Of a stretch of 64,000 bases of DNA, positions 1 to 8,352 are shown piece by piece. The stretch comes from Enteractinococcus helveticum (GTDB lineage Bacteria > Actinomycetota > Actinomycetes > Actinomycetales > Micrococcaceae), in assembly GCF_001657475.1 (NCBI RefSeq), contig NZ_LXEY01000021.1, positions 62,001-126,000 on the forward strand, given 5' to 3'. How positions within the stretch are numbered: the first letter of the stretch is position 1; each line of letters opens with the position of its first letter. Below the pieces are notes generated by a model. That model saw nothing but the letters and a program-made list of their open reading frames with translations, ran no database searches and had not been told where the DNA came from. Made by a program: the position numbers and the translations under genes.

Positions 1-498
1 TGCTGGATCCGTCGAGTTGCCTTCCACCGATACGGTGATCGGGGTATCGATCTCAAGGTTGTCAGCAACGGTGATCACGGTGGCTTGGCTGAATGATGCC
101 CAGGCTGCCGCAGAGGTGCGGTCGTCTGGGATCATGAAGGAGCCGAGGCGTTTGTCGTCGCGACCGACGGTTTCGATGGTGACACCATCGACTTCGGTTA
201 CCGAGACTTTTGGTGCAGCACCGGTGAGCAGTGCGTCGTCGCCGTCTGGCAGGTGCAGCCCGGCCAAACGGTGCAGCGGGGTGAAGCGCCAGTCTTCTTC
301 TTCACCGGTCAGGACCGGGAAATCCGCAAGGTTGTAGCTGGTGGGACGGTCCGCGCGTGAGGTACCGAACTTTACTTCGTCGGTGTCGGACTGCTGGCCA
401 GCCGCTTGCTTGACGACAAGTGTTTCGCCTTCTTCGCCCATCCCTGGGATCAACAGGGCTGGACCGTCGTCGAGAGTAGTTGCGTCAGTGTTGGCCAC
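1..498 (-). CDS. sufD: SufD, Fe-S cluster assembly scaffold subunit (5' part only)
   Basis: The first 166 residues of SufD are visible; the rest lies beyond the left window edge. SufD forms the SufBC2D scaffold with SufB and SufC, which builds Fe-S clusters in the cytoplasm. The start chosen is GTG at 498, two bases after the sufB stop, preceded by a GGATCGGTGGG-type purine-rich stretch at the end of sufB. The visible part has an acidic N-terminus, then a segment with PTSYNLADFPVLTGEEEDWRF around residues 50-70, which resembles the SufD N-terminal region preceding the beta-helix. Position directly after sufB in the same direction supports the call. Confidence is limited only by truncation. 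Confidence 0.85.
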   Translation of the reverse strand, partial: MANTDATTLDDGPALLIPGMGEEGETLVVKQAAGQQSDTDEVKFGTSRADRPTSYNLADFPVLTGEEEDWRFTPLHRLAGLHLPDGDDALLTGAAPKVSVTEVDGVTIETVGRDDKRLGSFMIPDDRTSAAAWASFSQATVITVADNLEIDTPITVSVEGNSTDPA

Positions 499-500
499 GC

Positions 501-1961
501 TTAGCCCACCGATCCTTCCATTTGCAGTTCAATGAGTTTGTTCAGTTCCAGTGCGTATTCCATCGGCAGGTGACGCGAAATGGGTTCTACGAAACCGCGG
601 ACGATCATGGCCATGGCTTCTTCTTCTGATAGGCCACGGCTCATCAGGTAGAACAGCTGCATTTCGGAAACCTTGGAAACGGTTGCTTCGTGACCCAGGG
701 TGACATCGTCTTCGCGAATGTCGATGTATGGGTAGGTGTCGGTACGGGAAATCGTATCGACTAGCAGCGCGTCACACTCGGTGTTGTTTGTGGAGTTCTT
801 GGCACCTTCGGCGATCTGGACCAGACCGCGGTACGCGGAGCGTCCACCACCACGGGCAACAGACTTGGAGATGATGTTCGACTTGGTGTTTGGTGCCAGG
901 TGAACCATCTTGGAGCCGGTGTCCTGGTGCTGTCCAGCACCAGCAAATGCCATGGTCAAGGTTTCGCCTTGGGCATGCTCGCCGGTGAGGTAGACGGCCG
1001 GGTATTTCATGGTGACCTTGGAACCGATGTTGCCATCGACCCATTCCATGGTGCCGCCTTCTTCAACGACTGCCCGCTTGGTAACCAGGTTGTACACGTT
1101 GTTCGACCAGTTCTGGATCGTCGTGTAACGAACGCGGGCGTTCTTTTTGACGATGATCTCAACGACGGCGGAGTGCAGCGAGTCAGTCTTGTAGATCGGT
1201 GCGGTACAGCCTTCGACGTAGTGAACGTAGGAGCCCTCATCGGCGATGATCAAGGTGCGCTCAAACTGACCCATGTTCTCGGTGTTAATCCGGAAGTAGG
1301 CCTGTAGCGGGATCTCGACGTGAACGCCTTTAGGAACGTACACGTACGAGCCACCCGACCAGACAGCGGTGTTCAGTGCGGAGAACTTGTTGTCACCAAC
1401 TGGAATCACGGAACCGAAGTACTCTTTGAACATGTCTTCGTGTTCTTTCAGACCGGTATCGGTATCCAGGAAGACAACACCCTGACGTTCAAGCTCATCG
1501 TTGATCTGGTGGTAGACAACCTCAGATTCGTACTGGGCTGCCACACCGGCGACAAGACGCTCGCGTTCGGCTTCTGGGATGCCCAGACGTTCGTAGGTTT
1601 CCAGAATGTCTTCTGGCAGGTCTTCCCAGCGGGTTGCCTGACGCTCGGTCGAGCGAACGAAGTATTTGATCCGATCGAAATCGATACCGGAGAGGTCTGC
1701 ACCCCAGGTTGGCATCGGTTTTCGATCAAAGTAGCGAAGACCCTTCAGGCGGGTTTTCAGCATCCACTCTGGCTCGTCTTTTAGCGCAGAGATGTTGCGG
1801 ACGACGTCTTCATTGAGGCCGCGTACCGCTTTTTCGCCAGCTGGATCCGGGTCATGCCAGCCGAATTCGTAGGGTCCGATGGCTTCCAGTTCTGGGTTTG
1901 CATCCAGAACGTCTTGGATGACACCGGGATCGGCGGTTTCTTGACTGATTTGATCCGTCAT
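501..1961 (-). CDS. sufB: SufB, Fe-S cluster assembly scaffold
   Basis: A 486-residue SufB, the usual length for the family, and the scaffold partner of SufD and the SufC ATPase. Family signatures seen include the [20 protein letters not shown] stretch, the EGCTAPIY segment, and the C-terminal [11 protein letters not shown]…[20 protein letters not shown] region; the Cys in NNTECDALL corresponds to the conserved cluster-assembly cysteine. A TTG at 1967 lies in frame, but an AAAGAGG ribosome-binding site is followed by 6 bases and then ATG at 1961, so 1961 is preferred. The gene lies 96 bases downstream of sufR and is followed at once by sufD. A TATAAA-like -10 overlaps the upstream gap and may give sufB its own promoter. 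Confidence 0.96.
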   Translation of the reverse strand: MTDQISQETADPGVIQDVLDANPELEAIGPYEFGWHDPDPAGEKAVRGLNEDVVRNISALKDEPEWMLKTRLKGLRYFDRKPMPTWGADLSGIDFDRIKYFVRSTERQATRWEDLPEDILETYERLGIPEAERERLVAGVAAQYESEVVYHQINDELERQGVVFLDTDTGLKEHEDMFKEYFGSVIPVGDNKFSALNTAVWSGGSYVYVPKGVHVEIPLQAYFRINTENMGQFERTLIIADEGSYVHYVEGCTAPIYKTDSLHSAVVEIIVKKNARVRYTTIQNWSNNVYNLVTKRAVVEEGGTMEWVDGNIGSKVTMKYPAVYLTGEHAQGETLTMAFAGAGQHQDTGSKMVHLAPNTKSNIISKSVARGGGRSAYRGLVQIAEGAKNSTNNTECDALLVDTISRTDTYPYIDIREDDVTLGHEATVSKVSEMQLFYLMSRGLSEEEAMAMIVRGFVEPISRHLPMEYALELNKLIELQMEGSVG

Positions 1962-2057
1962 TATCAACCTCTTTTATAACGGGTCGTGATTTGGTGATCA
2001 TCAAACAAAAGCCTGTTGCGACTTTCGGTGATTATGGTTTTTGTTCGTCCACTAAAA

Positions 2058-2804
2058 CTATCTGGAACTCGTTGCTGCTCTAAGTGACGCATGTGCTGCC
2101 CGCCCCAATGGTACGTGGGTGTTACACACATGGCCACCTGTGGGCATCGTCGCGAGTCGTCGAACGTCTACTTCTAGTAAACGCGCGAATAGGTCAGTTT
2201 CTTCCTCACAAAACAGTGGAAATTCTCCGGCTAGTTCTTGGATTGGACAATGTCCCTGGCAGATCTGGGCGGCGCGCAGGGTGGTAACCTTCGCGGTTCT
2301 TCCTGCGCGGCGTGTCGTTGCCGCGAAACCGAGCTCCGCGAGCACGCTGGTCAGCGTTTGAATGCGATCGTTGAGTGTTGAGTTCTCGGTGATCTCTTCA
2401 TGGAAGCGCTGTTCGATGTTGCTGAAATAGTTGCGGGCAAAGCCCCGCAGGGCGTCTTGCCCACCGAGTTCACGGATTGCTGTCATCGCGTCCTTGGCCA
2501 CGCCCAGGTAATCGTCGCCGAGTTCAACCTGACCCTGTTGGGTCACAACATATCGACGTGATGGGCGTCCAGCTCCGCGTTGGGAACCCGAGACGGCTTT
2601 GACCTCAACGAGCCCCTCTTCTTCGAGTGCATCCAGATGACGACGCACAGCAGCGGCCGTGAGATTTAGATTCTTACCGATCGTGGCAGCGCTGACCGGT
2701 CCTTGTGACAGGACAGCATGCATGACCTTTTGGCGGGTCGTTTTGGTGGGACCGCTACCAGAAGTGGGATTGTCCGAAGGGCTATCAGCGAATTTAGTAA
2801 ACAT
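2058..2804 (-). CDS. sufR: SufR-type Fe-S-sensing transcriptional regulator of the suf operon
   Basis: A 248-residue winged-helix regulator. The N-terminal HTH (about residues 25-90) includes a recognition-helix region TAAAVRRHLDALEEEGLV and a wing rich in Gly/Arg before the RRYVVT strand. The C-terminal half carries four cysteines at 182, 186, 199 and 227 in the pattern C-x3-CP-x12-C…HVC; SufR proteins of cyanobacteria and mycobacteria hold a redox-sensitive Fe-S cluster in this region and repress suf genes when the cluster is present. It sits immediately upstream of sufB on the same strand, as in other actinobacteria, and is divergent from the ABC exporter. Direct autoregulation is inferred from family knowledge; I did not identify an operator. 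Confidence 0.9.
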   Translation of the reverse strand: MFTKFADSPSDNPTSGSGPTKTTRQKVMHAVLSQGPVSAATIGKNLNLTAAAVRRHLDALEEEGLVEVKAVSGSQRGAGRPSRRYVVTQQGQVELGDDYLGVAKDAMTAIRELGGQDALRGFARNYFSNIEQRFHEEITENSTLNDRIQTLTSVLAELGFAATTRRAGRTAKVTTLRAAQICQGHCPIQELAGEFPLFCEEETDLFARLLEVDVRRLATMPTGGHVCNTHVPLGRAAHASLRAATSSR

Positions 2805-2815
2805 GGTATGCCCTA

Positions 2816-2821
2816 ATTATA
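2816..2821 (-). promoter_or_regulatory. -10 box of the sufR promoter
   Basis: On the minus strand a perfect TATAAT lies 11 bases before the sufR ATG. No strong -35 is seen; TAGCCA sits 16 bases upstream. The site lies in the 190-base divergent gap between sufR and the ABC exporter, which would also have to hold the SufR operator. Assignment rests on sequence match only. Confidence 0.5.
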
Positions 2822-2994
2822 GACAACTTCGGCTATTTGGCTAGCCAGGTCCGTATGTTCCTGCTCACGGACGACGATGTTTTGCTGTTGGCCAAGACTG
2901 GAAAGCCGCCGCGTGACAATAATTGCCAGAATATGCGGCTAAACTAAGGCCGTATTTATTCTTGATTCTGCACAAGTGTTGTGATTTCTCGTTC

Positions 2995-3924
2995 ATGCTG
3001 TCATTAACAAATGTTCATCGCGATGTGCCGGCTCGTAACGGCCGCTTCCACATTCTTAAGGGAGTGAGCTTCCAAGCCCAAGCCGGTGAGGTCACAGCCC
3101 TGCTGGGACCCAATGGTGCAGGGAAAACCACCACGCTGTCGATAGCGCAGGGCATTGATAAGGCTAGTGCTGGAACAGTCCGGTTGCTTGGTGTTGACCC
3201 ATATCGCGCCGGAGCGGACCTACGCAGCCAAGTCGGCGTGATGTTGCAAGACGGCGGCTTGCCGATGGCAGTCACCGGGGAACGGTTACTTCAGCACCTG
3301 CAACGGCTGTATCGACAACCTGCCGATATCGACGCCTTGATGGACCGTTTAGACATCCACGACTTTAAAGACCGGCAGATTCGGAGGTTGTCGGGTGGGC
3401 AACGACAACGGCTGGGCATGGCAGCAGCCTTGGTAGGCCGCCCGCGGGTTGTTTTTCTGGATGAGCCCTCGGCCGGACTCGATCCGGTATCCCGCCGTAT
3501 TGTGTTTGAACTCATCGAAGAGCTCAAAGCTGTGGGGGTGTGCATTATTTTGACGACGCATTTGTTAGAAGACGCCCAACGATTGGCCGATCACGTCGTG
3601 TTGATTCGTGACGGTCGAGTTGAAGCCTCGGGTTCAGTCCAGGAACTGACCGCCACAGGGTTGAGACCGCCGTTTACTTTCCGGGTAGCCGAGGAGTTGA
3701 CCGTTGAACAACGTCAGGATTTTCCGCCGCACCTGAACTTGTCCCGTGATGACCTTCAAACAGAATCCTTGACGTGGTGTGTCTCTGGCATCGAAGGGCC
3801 CGCCGATCTTCACGCGCTGACGGCATGGATGGTCCGCCACGACATCATGCCCATGGATATGGGATTGAATAGCAAGTCACTTGAAGACGTATTTTGGGAG
3901 TTGACGGCACATGACCACGCTTGA
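2995..3924 (+). CDS. ABC exporter ATP-binding protein
   Basis: A 309-residue ATPase of the DrrA/CcmA (ABC-2) exporter class. Walker A GPNGAGKTT is at 38-46, the signature LSGGQ at 132-136, and Walker B VVFLDE at 152-157 followed by PSAGLDP. The C-terminal third (after about 220) is an extension typical of ABC-2 drug or polysaccharide exporters. Start at ATG 2995 is chosen because alignment to the family begins there; the in-frame upstream 24 codons have no family resemblance. It overlaps the permease gene by 14 bases, so the two form one transporter. Substrate cannot be read from sequence. The location between suf and ctaA is common in actinobacteria. Confidence 0.9.
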   Translation: MLSLTNVHRDVPARNGRFHILKGVSFQAQAGEVTALLGPNGAGKTTTLSIAQGIDKASAGTVRLLGVDPYRAGADLRSQVGVMLQDGGLPMAVTGERLLQHLQRLYRQPADIDALMDRLDIHDFKDRQIRRLSGGQRQRLGMAAALVGRPRVVFLDEPSAGLDPVSRRIVFELIEELKAVGVCIILTTHLLEDAQRLADHVVLIRDGRVEASGSVQELTATGLRPPFTFRVAEELTVEQRQDFPPHLNLSRDDLQTESLTWCVSGIEGPADLHALTAWMVRHDIMPMDMGLNSKSLEDVFWELTAHDHA

Positions 3925-4681
3925 TCTCACGCCGGTAGAAAGGTCGCACTCAGCATCTTTGGTCTCCAAAGTATTAGCGCAAGGTCGCTACGAAACCCGG
4001 GTGACGGTGACCAACGGCGAGCAACTGTTGGTCTCGATCATTCTGCCGCTGCTGGCCTTAGCCGGCCTGTATTTCACCGACCTGTTTGATACTCCCGGTG
4101 GGCCCTCTACTATCGACATTGCAACGCCGGGGATCCTGGCGCTATCCGTGTTGTCGTCTGGGTTGACTGGCCAAGGCATCGCGACGGGTTTTGACCGCCG
4201 ATACGGCGTGCTGCAGTATCTGGCCACCACTCCCTTGGGCCCGATCGGGCTGCTATTGGGCAAAGTTGTTGCCGTCCTGATGGTACAAACCACCCAACTG
4301 GTGGTCATCGGTGGCGTGGCCCTGCTATTGGGCTGGTCCCCTGACGTCTCCGGTCTCGGCACTGCGCTGCTATTCGTCATCCTGGGAGCCATGACCTTTA
4401 CGGGATTGGGCTTACTGATTGCCGGGACAGTGCGCGCCGAAGCGACCCTGGCCATCACCAATATCTCCTGGGTCATCTTAGGTGCGTTGGGCGGCGTCGT
4501 CTTCCCAGTAGCTGAATTCGCCGGCAGCGTGTTTATCGACTATCTTCCGTCGGCAGCCCTTGGAAACGGGCTGCGCGCTGCACTCTTGGATGGCAGCTTC
4601 GACGGCTTCTCACTGGTCATTCTGTGCATCTGGGCCGTCCTACTAAGCCTTGGCACTATACGCTGGTTTAAGTGGCGTTAA
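3911..4681 (+). CDS. ABC-2 type exporter permease
   Basis: A 256-residue membrane protein with about six hydrophobic segments (starting near residues 40, 75, 115, 150, 185 and 230). It ends with a Trp-Phe-Lys-Trp-Arg tail. Its start overlaps the 3' end of the ATPase gene by 14 bases, so translation is coupled and the two products should form one exporter. Family: ABC-2 membrane component, with GVVFPV around the fifth helix. The substrate is unknown; lipid, drug or heme-related roles are possible. Location beside ctaA invites a link to heme or cytochrome oxidase maturation, but this is only inference. Confidence 0.85.
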   Translation: MTTLDLTPVERSHSASLVSKVLAQGRYETRVTVTNGEQLLVSIILPLLALAGLYFTDLFDTPGGPSTIDIATPGILALSVLSSGLTGQGIATGFDRRYGVLQYLATTPLGPIGLLLGKVVAVLMVQTTQLVVIGGVALLLGWSPDVSGLGTALLFVILGAMTFTGLGLLIAGTVRAEATLAITNISWVILGALGGVVFPVAEFAGSVFIDYLPSAALGNGLRAALLDGSFDGFSLVILCIWAVLLSLGTIRWFKWR

Positions 4682-4699
4682 TCCATGTGCCATCACCAC

Positions 4700-4717
4700 G
4701 AGTGTGGCAACACACTC
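4700..4717 (+). promoter_or_regulatory. Small hairpin with GCAA tetraloop upstream of ctaA
   Basis: GAGTGTG and CACACTC form a perfect 7-base-pair stem closed by GCAA, a GNRA-type loop. It lies between the permease stop and the ctaA ribosome-binding site (AAGGA, 8 bases before ATG). There is no following T-run, so it is not a classical terminator; a role in RNA stability or processing is possible. Confidence 0.4.
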
Positions 4718-4743
4718 ACCACGAACATTGAAGGATTCTTTTC

Positions 4744-5760
4744 ATGACTACTTCAGGCGATCGCACGGCCCGCAGCTGGGTTGATGTGCTAATGCCTCGC
4801 ACGTTCACCCTGTGGACCATGATTCTCGGCGTAGCCTCAGTCATCTCCCAGGCCGGCATTATCGTCACCGGTGGTGCCGTGCGCTTGACGGCGTCGGGCC
4901 TGGGCTGTTCCGAGTGGCCACGATGCACCCCCGACTCCTATGTGACAACCCCGGAGATGGGTATTCACGGGATGATCGAATTTGGCAACCGTCTACTGAC
5001 CTTTGTGCTGGCTGCCATTGCCGTGCTCATGATCCTGGCACTACTGCGGGTCCGCAAGACGCACCGGTCACTGTTCAATATGTCGATCGTACTGTTCTTG
5101 GTTATTCCGGCGCAGGCGGTTATCGGTGGCATCACCGTCTGGACCGATCTGAACCCATGGGTTGTCAGCCTGCACTTCATCGTCTCGGCGATCATGGTTT
5201 CGGTCGCGACATTTTTGGCTCATCGCATTGGTGCTGAACGACGTGCTCGCCTTACCCACAATCATCCGGTCCGGGTGCAGGACGGTCAATCGAACCGACT
5301 GACCCGCGTCTCTGCGATCGTGATTTATGTCGCCGGCTGGGTCGTACTGCTCGTCGGTACGGTCGTGACCGGGTCTGGTCCACACGGTGGCGATCCAACA
5401 GCTCCGCGCCACGACTTTGACCAATTGCTGGTGAGCCGCATGCATGCCGCCCCCGTCTACCTCATGACCATTTTGGCGATCGTGGTGGCCATCATGATGT
5501 ACCGCATGGATACGTCACAGCGGCAGCGTCGGGCAGTCTGGACACTCATCGCGGTGATCGTGTTCCAGGCCCTGGTGGGCTTCTACCAGCACTTCAACGG
5601 GCTACCGATCCTTGTTGTTGGCTTGCATATGGTCGGCATCGGACTGGTCACCTGGGCCATGACCCTGGTGCTGGACGTCTTTACCGCAAAGTACACCACT
5701 AGACCCACCCAAGCCGAACGAATTGCCGAAGGTTCAAGAGAACATCTGGCCTCTGCATAA
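4744..5760 (+). CDS. ctaA: Heme A synthase (COX15/CtaA family)
   Basis: A 338-residue integral membrane protein that oxidises the heme O methyl group to give heme A for aa3-type cytochrome oxidase. About eight membrane helices are visible. Conserved features include the early QAGIIVTGGAVRLTASGLGC segment with its SGLGCSEWPRC cysteines, a first His-containing helix (GIHGMIEFGNRL), a second internal repeat with GTVVTGSGPHGGD, and HAAPVYL and GLHMVGIG histidines that would bind heme. A clear AAGGA site precedes the ATG. The partner ctaB (heme O synthase) lies 1.4 kb downstream in the opposite direction, separated by a VanZ-like gene and a lipoprotein gene. Confidence 0.95.
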   Translation: MTTSGDRTARSWVDVLMPRTFTLWTMILGVASVISQAGIIVTGGAVRLTASGLGCSEWPRCTPDSYVTTPEMGIHGMIEFGNRLLTFVLAAIAVLMILALLRVRKTHRSLFNMSIVLFLVIPAQAVIGGITVWTDLNPWVVSLHFIVSAIMVSVATFLAHRIGAERRARLTHNHPVRVQDGQSNRLTRVSAIVIYVAGWVVLLVGTVVTGSGPHGGDPTAPRHDFDQLLVSRMHAAPVYLMTILAIVVAIMMYRMDTSQRQRRAVWTLIAVIVFQALVGFYQHFNGLPILVVGLHMVGIGLVTWAMTLVLDVFTAKYTTRPTQAERIAEGSREHLASA

Positions 5761-5800
5761 TCTCAAGCAGGAAGGCCTCAAGGTTTCCTAATGTGCAACA

Positions 5801-5834
5801 ACTGCCAGCGTCGTCATCGGCGCTGGCAGTTTTG
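5801..5834 (+). terminator. Rho-independent terminator after ctaA
   Basis: A perfect 10-base-pair stem (ACTGCCAGCG / CGCTGGCAGT, 5801-5810 and 5821-5830) with a 10-base loop is followed by TTTT. It begins 40 bases after the ctaA stop and separates ctaA from the low-G+C vanZ-like gene. Confidence 0.85.
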
Positions 5835-5933
5835 CATTGGGCGATAACACAAATTACGGTCACTCCACGTTTGATCAGTTATCGATGAGTAGTAACACAA
5901 AAGTTCACGTCATGGTGCGCAGGGGCAGGTCAG

Positions 5934-6446
5934 ATGTCTATGCGGCAAACATTCAAGGCATGCTTCAACATCAGTTTCATTTGCTATGTATTGGCACTGA
6001 TCATGCAGCTCTTTATTGGAGTTATGTTTGTCGGCATGAGGGGTCACGCCTTGGCTGACGTGCCGTTGGTCGAATACCTCAGAAGCTCGCCGAACTTTGT
6101 GCCATTTCGGACGATTCGTACCTATGCGGTGTCCATTGTGGACGAAGATTTGAGTACCAGCATTGCGATAAAGAATCTGCTGGGCAACGTGATCTTGTTT
6201 TTACCAATGGGAATCTATCTGCCGTACTACATCAAAAATATCAAGAGTACCGGCCGATTCACTTTGTCGATGATCGCATTGTTGTTCTTGGTTGAAGTCA
6301 TCCAGCTCGTGACGCAAAGAGGCAGCTTTGACATCGACGACTTCATTCTCAACATCGTGGGCGCCTTCTTGGGGTATGGTTTTTGGAATTCGAAAGTAGT
6401 GCAGAAGATGCTCGTACCACAGGCAGCCGCGCGGCAGTCTCTGTAG
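5934..6446 (+). CDS. VanZ-like membrane protein
   Basis: A 170-residue protein with four to five hydrophobic helices and the VanZ-family pattern: an NLLGNVILFLPMG helix around residues 82-95 and a second conserved block with FDIDDFILNIVGAFLGY near 140-155. VanZ-like proteins confer low-level teicoplanin resistance in some cases, but most have no proven function. An AGGGG site at 5921-5925 supports the ATG at 5934; a second in-frame ATG at 5940 is possible. Base composition is visibly more A+T-rich than ctaA and ctaB on either side, and codon choice differs, so horizontal acquisition is likely. It stands alone, flanked by terminators on both sides. Confidence 0.8.
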   Translation: MSMRQTFKACFNISFICYVLALIMQLFIGVMFVGMRGHALADVPLVEYLRSSPNFVPFRTIRTYAVSIVDEDLSTSIAIKNLLGNVILFLPMGIYLPYYIKNIKSTGRFTLSMIALLFLVEVIQLVTQRGSFDIDDFILNIVGAFLGYGFWNSKVVQKMLVPQAAARQSL

Positions 6447-6550
6447 AGCAACGGTCCCCCGCTGGGTTTGGTCCGATTGGGACTGCGTAAGAGAACCATG
6501 CTCAAGCACATGCGGACTTTGGTTGGCCGGGATGTCAGTGTGTAAGTAAA

Positions 6551-6591
6551 GCGAAAAGCACCCGCGCTGTGATGTCGCGAGTGCTTTTCGG
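6551..6591. terminator. Bidirectional terminator between vanZ-like gene and lipoprotein gene
   Basis: Long inverted repeat: arms of about 15 bases (GCGAAAAGCACCCGCG at 6551-6566 and CGCGAGTGCTTTTCGG at 6576-6591) with few mismatches, with A-rich and T-rich ends inside the stem. It lies between two convergent genes and can serve both. Confidence 0.75.
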
Positions 6592-6612
6592 CAGTGTTTT
6601 CAGTCTACGGTC

Positions 6613-7152
6613 TTACTGGCCTAGCCCATCGGACGGGATTTCTTCGCCGTCGTCGGATGGCTGCTCAGTAGTGTCCGTCGTCGCATCGGATTCGACGGTC
6701 TCGTACCACAGGGCGCTGATTAGACCGGTGTTGTCAACCTGGATGTGCAGATCAACCGGTTGGGCGGTCAGATCCGGTGTCAGCCGGGTGATCCCATAAT
6801 TGGGTTCAGGTTCCTCGTAGTCGGATGGCACAAACGGCAACGACGGCCGCAATTGTGAGTTCAGCGTGCCCACCAGCGAGTCCACGGGGATGTCCTCGGA
6901 CAGTTCGGGCGAAACGCGTGGGTACCAGTCTTGTTTATTGATGGCTCGGACGCCGTTGATCTCTTCCACAACCCATTCGGAGGTCTGTGCGACCTCGGAA
7001 TCTGGGAAAGTGACTTCTGCGACGTGGGTTGGCGGTGCGCCTTGATCTGGGAGGTCGTCAGCGATGTCAGGATCCGCGACGCAACCGGTCAGTGTCAGTG
7101 TCGTTGCGGTGACAAGAGTCAGCAGGATGGTGCGTGGTGTTGATAGTTGCAT
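6613..7152 (-). CDS. Predicted lipoprotein of unknown function
   Basis: A 179-residue exported protein. It has a short positive N-terminus, a hydrophobic core (residues 8-20) and a lipobox LTGC with Cys at 24, so it should be lipidated by Lgt (also in this window) and anchored outside the membrane. The mature part is acidic and ends in a low-complexity Thr/Asp/Glu-rich tail; I recognise no domain. It starts only 3 bases after the ctaB stop and has no clear ribosome-binding site of its own, so it is probably translated by coupling from the ctaB message. A role linked to cytochrome oxidase biogenesis is a guess from position. Confidence 0.75.
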   Translation of the reverse strand: MQLSTPRTILLTLVTATTLTLTGCVADPDIADDLPDQGAPPTHVAEVTFPDSEVAQTSEWVVEEINGVRAINKQDWYPRVSPELSEDIPVDSLVGTLNSQLRPSLPFVPSDYEEPEPNYGITRLTPDLTAQPVDLHIQVDNTGLISALWYETVESDATTDTTEQPSDDGEEIPSDGLGQ

Positions 7153-7155
7153 AGT

Positions 7156-8148
7156 TTATGGTGCGGTGACCATGTCTCCCATGAGTGGTGCCCCGACGAA
7201 GGGGTCCACGGCAAGCGCGACGAAGATCAACGTCAGATAGGTAATGGACAGGTGGAAGACCCGCATGGCCTTCTTATCAGTGAAGTCCGGGCGCTGGGAG
7301 TCACGATAGAGTTTGTGGGCTTCGTAGATGAACCAACCACCCGAAACTGCAGCAGTTGCGGTGTAGACGATGCCTGCCCAACCCATGGGAAGTAACAGCA
7401 GTGAGAAAATCACGGTTGCCCAGGTGTAGAGCACAACCTGCGAGGAGACCCGGCGCGATGTGGCGATGGCACCTAGCATGGGAACATCGACTTCTTGGTA
7501 GTCCTCTTTGTACTTGAGGCTCAACGGCCAGTAGTGCGGAGGCGTCCACAGGAATATAACGACAAATAGGACGACGGCGGGCCATTCTACGGTGCCGCGG
7601 ACTGCGGCCCAAGCGATCAGGACCGGGAAGCACCCGGCCAGGCCGCCCCAGATGATGTTCTGTTCGGTGCGGCGTTTCAGGATGATTGAGTAGATGACAA
7701 CGTAGAAGAAAATTGCGGCAACACCAAAGGCGGTAGCCAGCCAGTTGGTACCCACCGCCAGGATGGCGATCGAAGCTGCGGTCAACACCCACGAGAACAT
7801 CAGGGCTTCGCGTGGGGTGACTTCACCGGTCACCAGCGGACGGTTTTTGGTCCGCTTCATATGTTGATCAATGTCACGGTCGATGTAGCAGTTAAAGGAA
7901 CCGGATGCTCCGGCCGCCAGTGCGCCACCGACCATGGTGGCCAAGATGGTCCAGAGGTCAGGCCATCCTCGGTGAGCAAAAATCATGGTTGGCAGCGTGG
8001 TGACCAACAATAGTTCGATGACTCGGGGTTTCGTGAGTGCCAGATACGCTTTGGCCTTACGTCGAAACCCGATTTTCTCTCGAGTCGGCTCCGAAGCAGA
8101 AGTGAGCGATGTGCTCTGTTTGGTTGCGGACTCTAGCGATGTTGACAT
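7156..8148 (-). CDS. ctaB: Protoheme IX farnesyltransferase (heme O synthase)
   Basis: A 330-residue UbiA-family prenyltransferase that adds farnesyl to heme B to give heme O, the substrate of CtaA. About nine membrane helices are visible. The first Asp-rich motif appears as [15 protein letters not shown], which carries the conserved N-x3-D-x3-D, and a second conserved block [19 protein letters not shown] lies near residue 200. The ATG at 8148 is preferred over the in-frame TTG at 8151 because GAGAG lies 5 bases upstream of it. The gene diverges from tkt, the usual arrangement in actinobacteria. Confidence 0.96.
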   Translation of the reverse strand: MSTSLESATKQSTSLTSASEPTREKIGFRRKAKAYLALTKPRVIELLLVTTLPTMIFAHRGWPDLWTILATMVGGALAAGASGSFNCYIDRDIDQHMKRTKNRPLVTGEVTPREALMFSWVLTAASIAILAVGTNWLATAFGVAAIFFYVVIYSIILKRRTEQNIIWGGLAGCFPVLIAWAAVRGTVEWPAVVLFVVIFLWTPPHYWPLSLKYKEDYQEVDVPMLGAIATSRRVSSQVVLYTWATVIFSLLLLPMGWAGIVYTATAAVSGGWFIYEAHKLYRDSQRPDFTDKKAMRVFHLSITYLTLIFVALAVDPFVGAPLMGDMVTAP

Positions 8149-8352
8149 CAATACTCTCGTGTTCTAAGTAACAAGTCAGTAAATCTTTGGCTACCGTGAC
8201 ATGTCGGTGCCTCTATATAGTGTAGCTGGTGTGTAACGCCTCGCGCGCAAATCATGGCTGTCTATGCCTTTTGCCCGGTAAGCTTAGAGGGTGTTTTTGC
8301 TTTAGCAGCACCGAATTGGCTCAACTATCGCTACCTTTCAGGAAGGCATTTC

